A model generated the notes under the pieces. The model saw nothing but the letters and a program-made list of their open reading frames with translations. It had not been told where the DNA came from and did no database searches. Below, piece by piece: positions 59,201 to 64,000 of a stretch of DNA of 64,000 bases (its first letter is position 1; every line of letters starts with the position of its first letter). This DNA comes from Annulohypoxylon bovei var. microspora (Eukaryota > Ascomycota > Sordariomycetes > Xylariales > Hypoxylaceae), in contig MU405364.1 in assembly GCA_022836615.1 (NCBI GenBank), positions 25,178 to 89,177 of the forward strand, read 5' to 3'. The position numbers and the translations under genes are program-made.

Positions 59201-62200
59201 TTAAATAATAAAGCATTAAAAATATTTTAAATTATATGGAAATTTAAATGTAAAAAAAAATACCTTTAATACGTAAAAATAATTAATATTATAAATTTAA
59301 TGTTACTTTTTAATATTATTATATAAAAGCGTTATTATTTAAGTTATACCCCATTATAAAATCATTTTACCAAATTTAAAAACCCGGGTTTTTTATTATT
59401 TACTTTATTATAATTTCATAAATATGCTTTTAAGTAATATATAATTAATATTATTAAAATGTTAAACTTTAATTACATTGAGTAAAATTGGTTGTATTTG
59501 ATTTAATTAAATATTATAAAAGTTATAAGCGTTTAAAGTTTAAAAATAATTATAATGTTTATTATAATGGGTTTTTAAGTACCATTTATTTAATCGAATA
59601 TTTAATTTATAAATAATAATTTAATTTTTATATCTTTTTTATATATATCTTTTAATATCTTAATAAATAATATGAATATAAAGTTTAAAACAAATTTATT
59701 CGATTTAAAATTTAATTTTAATTTTTATAAAAAAGCTTTTAAAATTTTATCGATTTAATTTGTAAAAATATTAAAGAAAATATATATAAAAATTATATAT
59801 TATAAAAGAATTAATATATCTCGTTTAATTCTTCCCCGATTTTAATGTAATTAATTCCATTTATTATAGAACGTTTTTAATTATCGAATGAGTATATTTA
59901 TATAATGGTGGTTATAATGGTGGTAAAGTTATTAAAAAATGGAAATTGAAAAACTTAAGTTTTTAAATTTTAAAAATAAAAATTATTTAAAATCATGTGA
60001 TATAACTTAAATAATAAAAAAAACATAGCCCGGTTACTTGGATAAGAACGCTTTATTTTATATATTATTTTAATTTAATAATATTTTTATTGGATTTTAA
60101 GCTGGTTTTTTTAATTAATTAAAATCTTTATTAATAAGCATGGGTTAACTTAAAAGACTTTGCCATTTATATAAATTTATATGTATTTTATTATATTAAT
60201 TTATTTCATATATATACTTATTTATAAATTTAAATAACTTTATTAATATTTAATGTAAAAAAAGATAATTTATATTATTTAATAAATAATCCAAAGGTGT
60301 ATTAAATGAATTAAATTACATTATTAATAAACGATTATTAATAAAAATATATTAAAATATATATAAAGTATTAATATTAAAACGTTTTAAGGGTATTATA
60401 TAAGATTAATTCATTATAATAACATTAAGAATTATAATATAATAACTTTTTATATATAAAATATAACGTATATTTTATTAAAACTTATATGTATAAAAAC
60501 GTTTAATTAAAAGTTATATAATGATATAAATTTAATAATTTAAAATGTATTAAAAAAGAAGTTATTTAATATTAACTTTTAATGGTTATGTGGTTTATTA
60601 ATATAATTATTAATTAAGTTAAAGTTAAGGTTACATAAAATTGGTTTAAAATTAATTTAAGATTAATTTTAATTAAAATATTAATTTAAACTTATATTTA
60701 AATTAAATTAAAATTAAACTTTAAAATATTAAAGTTTTTTAAATTTAATAATTTTAACATGTTATTTTTTTAAATTTAAGCCCTTTTAAAAGTGGTTGGA
60801 ATTATAAGCTTAATAATTTAATATAATTATTAAATGATTAATTTTATAATTATAAGGTTTCTTTTATTAAGCTTATTAACGTTATTTTTTATATGTTATT
60901 TTATTTCTTTTTTTTAATTACATTTTTAATTTATTTTTTCACCCCATTTTTATTAAATTACCACCGTATGATTAACTTAATATCACGGGTAAACTTACTT
61001 CGAAAAATCATTAAAATATTTATTTTAATTTTAATTAATAAAGTTATTAATAACACTTTATCATGTTATAAATTTTTTAATATATTATAAAAAATAAGTA
61101 ATTATAACTTTTTATTTTCAAACTTATCACGATAAACTTAATTATAATGAAAAGGCGTTTTCGTTATTTTTACCTTTTAGAAATAAAACTTTTTTAAACC
61201 GTAAATTTTAAAAAGCTTTGTAATTTAAGAAATGAAGGTAATTTAACCTTTATAAAAAAACTTCATTTAATTAAAAACATTATGAAAAAGTTAATTATTC
61301 GATAATAACTTACCTTAATACTTTTTAACGTATTATATTTATTAAAAAACTTTATTTCTTTTTTTTAAAAAATTATTTTTGAATTTTTTATTATATTTAT
61401 GTGGTTAAAGTCCTTTAATTTAAACTAAGGCAAGGTAATGGATAAGTAATTAATTAAAATAAATTTATTATTAAAAAATTTTATATAATTATTATTTAAT
61501 AAACTTAAAGAAATCTTAATAAATTAAAAGAATTTTACGTTAAAATTTTTATTTTTTATTATTAAAATATTATATAACGACGATATGTTTAAAATGAATG
61601 ATAACATTAAATTTATTAAAATATAAACAACTTTAAAAAATTATCGTAATATTATTTCCTAACTTACGTTTTAAGTCTTAAGGTTTAAAAAAAATAATAT
61701 TTTTTTTTAAAAAAAACTTCGTAATATATCGAATAATGTTATAAAGGTCTTTAAATATATTAAATCTTTGTATTTATATCCTTTATTATTACGTATGGAA
61801 TTTAATTATATATGTTTACTTATATAAGGTTATTAATGGGAACATTTAAAAAAAAATAAAAACAAGGTTAAATTAAATAAAAAATGAGGTGACTTGTTAA
61901 ACGTGATGGATATGAAAAGTATAAAGGCCGTAAATGGAAAAAAAAAAGAAAATAAAGGTGATAATAAAATGGGGATTCCTTTTATAAAGGATAATATTTA
62001 AAAAATCTTTAAAATAATTTTATTAAATATTACCATATATTTTAAAAAAAGTATAAAATATAAGTATATTAATAATTTATTTATTAATTATTAAACCATT
62101 TTTATAACATTTAACTCATTATTAAGATTTCCCACCTTAACATTTAATATATTTTTTAAGTATCCATGTACTTTTTTATAAAATTATTTAATTATTAAAT

Positions 62201-63354
62201 TAATAATAATTTAAATTAATAATACATTTAATTACCTTTTTTTTATATTTAAATATAAGGGTTATAATATTATTTAAATTAATACTTTATAAATGGTTAC
62301 GAATTAATGTATAATGGGATATATTACTTACTTTAATATAATTAAAAAGTTTAACGATTTAATGGTATAATTAAATTAATTTATTTTAATTATTATTACT
62401 TTTAATATTATTATGAATAACTTTAAAACGCAGCTTTATATATTATAATAAAAATATAAAAAAAGTTATGAAAGGTTTATCATTTACTTAATTAATAATT
62501 TTTTTTTTCGGAAAAAAAAAAATTATTTAAACTTACATATATATATTTTTAATATTTTTCAATGGGCGATGGATAAACGAATATTATTTATAAACTTTAT
62601 TAAAGATAAGTATAATAATTTAAATTAAGCGGAAGTAATGGATATAAAACCAACGATGTTAAAATATATATTAAATATAAAGTATATAATAAATATAAAT
62701 TATATGGTAATAAATAAAATGTTATTATTTCATTATTTATTAAGGGATAAAAAATTTATTTTTTAAAAAGCTTTAATAAATTTATTAAATCGAATATAAA
62801 AGCCGGTGAAGAAAAGTAAAAAAAAAAATTAACATAAGTTTCATAAAAATTAATCTTAATTTATTTTAAATAAATTATTCGATTTTTATTACCATTAATA
62901 ATTAATTCCTTTATTTTTTTTTTCCTTTAAAAGGATATTAATTAATAGGATTTTTTAACATATATTATACATTTATGTATTAAGCCATTTTAAAGGTAAT
63001 TAATTAAATGCATTGTTTTAGGGTAAGTTTTTTCAATTAATTAAATAATAAATTTCAACTTTTAAGGTGGCCCATTTATAAAAAGGTGGTTTTTAATAAA
63101 ATTTAATTTTTTAAAAACGAAAAGCTTGTTAAAAATTAGCTTTTACGCATGGATTAAATGGGCGGGCAAAAATGATTATTTAAAGTAATTATATAATTAA
63201 CTTAATATATGTAAAAAAGATCCTTAATTTAAATAATTAAATAATTTTTAAAAAAATGGTTAAAGCGTTAAAAAGATAATTATAAATGGTTATAAGTAAT
63301 TAAATAAATAATAAAATAAATAATTCGTTAAAAAGGTTTAATAAGTAATTATAT

Positions 63355-63417
63355 GGGTGGTTTAAGGGGTGGTTTAAAAGGTAATTTAAGGGATAATTTA
63401 AAGGGTGGTTTAAAGGA
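63355..63417. repeat. G-rich degenerate 12-bp tandem repeat
   Basis: About five units of 11-13 bp related to GGGTGGTTTAAA, some reading GGTAATTTAAG or GGATAATTTAAA. The G-to-A differences are the opposite-strand equivalent of C-to-T. One of the few GC-containing spots in the AT-rich block. Confidence 0.75.
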
Positions 63418-64000
63418 AGTTAATGGTGAGTAATTTCATTTTATGAAAAAAGAAATAAAAGTGGGAAATTGGGGAATTAAACCATTAACCTTTGATTAAA
63501 CTTAAAATATTATGTCATTTAAATGGGTGGTTTTACATTAAAAATAATTAAATATATTTTTATCCTTTAATTTATATTAAAGCCGTTTACTTTTAACGAG
63601 AAAGCGTTTTTAAAGTTATAATTTAAAGAAAATTAATTAAAAAAAATGAATAAGCGGATATAATGTAATTTTATATTATTTTAATAATTATTTTTATCTT
63701 AAATTAAAGCTTTTTTACACCGGTTATATATATTTAAAAATTAATTTATAAAAATCGATATTAAATTTACATTATTAAATAATTATTATTTATTAATATA
63801 TGTTTATAACGTTATTTATAAGTAATAAAATCGAGAAAACTTGTTTTATTTTATTATTTAATAATAAATTTAAATTAATGGATAATATTTATTAAAGTTT
63901 AATACTTATAATTATTTATATATATAATTATAAATTTAATTATTTTTTTTTAATATTTATAATTTTCTTTTTAATTAATTTATTAATTTTATTAATTATA

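Larger units (their letters stand above)
51945..64000. repeat. Extremely AT-rich gene-free block, probable RIP-degenerated repeats
   Basis: From about 51945 to the window end the sequence changes abruptly to long runs of A and T with TTAATTAA-like words; for example 52261-52320 contains one C and no G. No supported gene: the longest frame is 65 codons (60893-61090) and is simply Phe/Ile/Asn/Leu-rich. Many of the remaining C are followed by C, T or G, and internal tandem arrays show C-to-T differences between units, as expected from repeat-induced point mutation of transposon DNA. No transposase or reverse transcriptase motif survives that I can read. It extends past the window, so it could be an AT isochore, a centromere-like region or a chromosome-end region. 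It is not mitochondrial: it joins nuclear genes directly and lacks long open frames. Confidence 0.85.

Noticed and set aside
60893..61090. 65-codon frame in the AT-rich block
   Set aside because: Phe/Ile/Leu/Asn-only composition expected from AT-rich DNA; no start context or homology visible.
51945..64000. Mitochondrial DNA insertion or contaminating organelle contig
   Set aside because: Continuous with nuclear genes, lacks long mitochondrial frames, rRNA or tRNA signals, and has tandem units showing C-to-T decay.
1..64000. CRISPR arrays, prokaryotic operons, prophage or secondary-metabolite cluster
   Set aside because: Genes are eukaryotic with spliceosomal introns; no repeat-spacer array, no polyketide or peptide synthetase, P450 or transporter set is present.

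Overview
The window is nuclear DNA of a filamentous ascomycete (Pezizomycotina, most likely a Sordariomycete). The evidence is short introns (about 50-100 bp) with GTRNGT-type donors and CTAAC/CTGAC branch sites, fungal orthologues throughout, and a sharp change at about 51.95 kb from ordinary mid-GC DNA to a gene-free, extremely AT-rich block that looks like repeat-induced point mutation (RIP) product. The genus cannot be fixed from sequence alone.

Layout. 0-21 kb is gene dense and made of housekeeping genes. In order: condensin subunit Ycg1/CAP-G (-, 3' part outside the window), nucleolar four-RRM protein Nop4 (+), a fungal protein of unknown function (-), the seven-exon GPI ethanolamine-phosphate transferase Las21/Gpi7 (+), the four-exon GPI mannosyltransferase Smp3 (+), the cytochrome oxidase assembly factor Pet100 (+, two exons), a YebC/TACO1-type mitochondrial translation factor (-, four exons), and a 2061-residue Laa1/HEATR5-type HEAT-repeat protein (+). 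21-29 kb holds a small Cys-rich protein (-), a Whi5/Nrm1-type GTB-motif repressor (-, three exons) and a Gln-rich Mediator subunit 15 homologue (-, four exons). About 8.2 kb without a recognisable gene follows (28.9-37.1 kb), full of short tandem repeats and TAGGTA/TACCTA palindromes. Then come aspartyl aminopeptidase (+, three exons), a GC-rich unknown protein (+), tRNA exportin Los1 (-, three exons), another gene-poor stretch (44.6-49.4 kb) and a GPI-anchored Ser/Thr/Ala-rich wall protein (+, two exons). From about 51.95 kb to the end is the AT-rich block, without a convincing gene.

Functional links. LAS21 and SMP3 are tandem neighbours and both act in late GPI-anchor assembly; a probable client of the pathway, a GPI-anchored protein, lies about 38 kb away. 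PET100 and the TACO1-like gene are convergent neighbours with only 328 bp between stop codons, and both serve cytochrome c oxidase biogenesis. The gene models given here resolve all introns by frame, splice signals and family motifs; none has been tested against transcripts.

No clearly new multi-gene system (defence, biosynthetic or mobile) was found. The most worthwhile leads are the two functionally paired neighbours, the minimal uORF and possible mitochondrial presequence of the aminopeptidase, the family of dispersed TAGGTA palindromes, the AT-rich block with its mutated tandem arrays, and the two unknown proteins.
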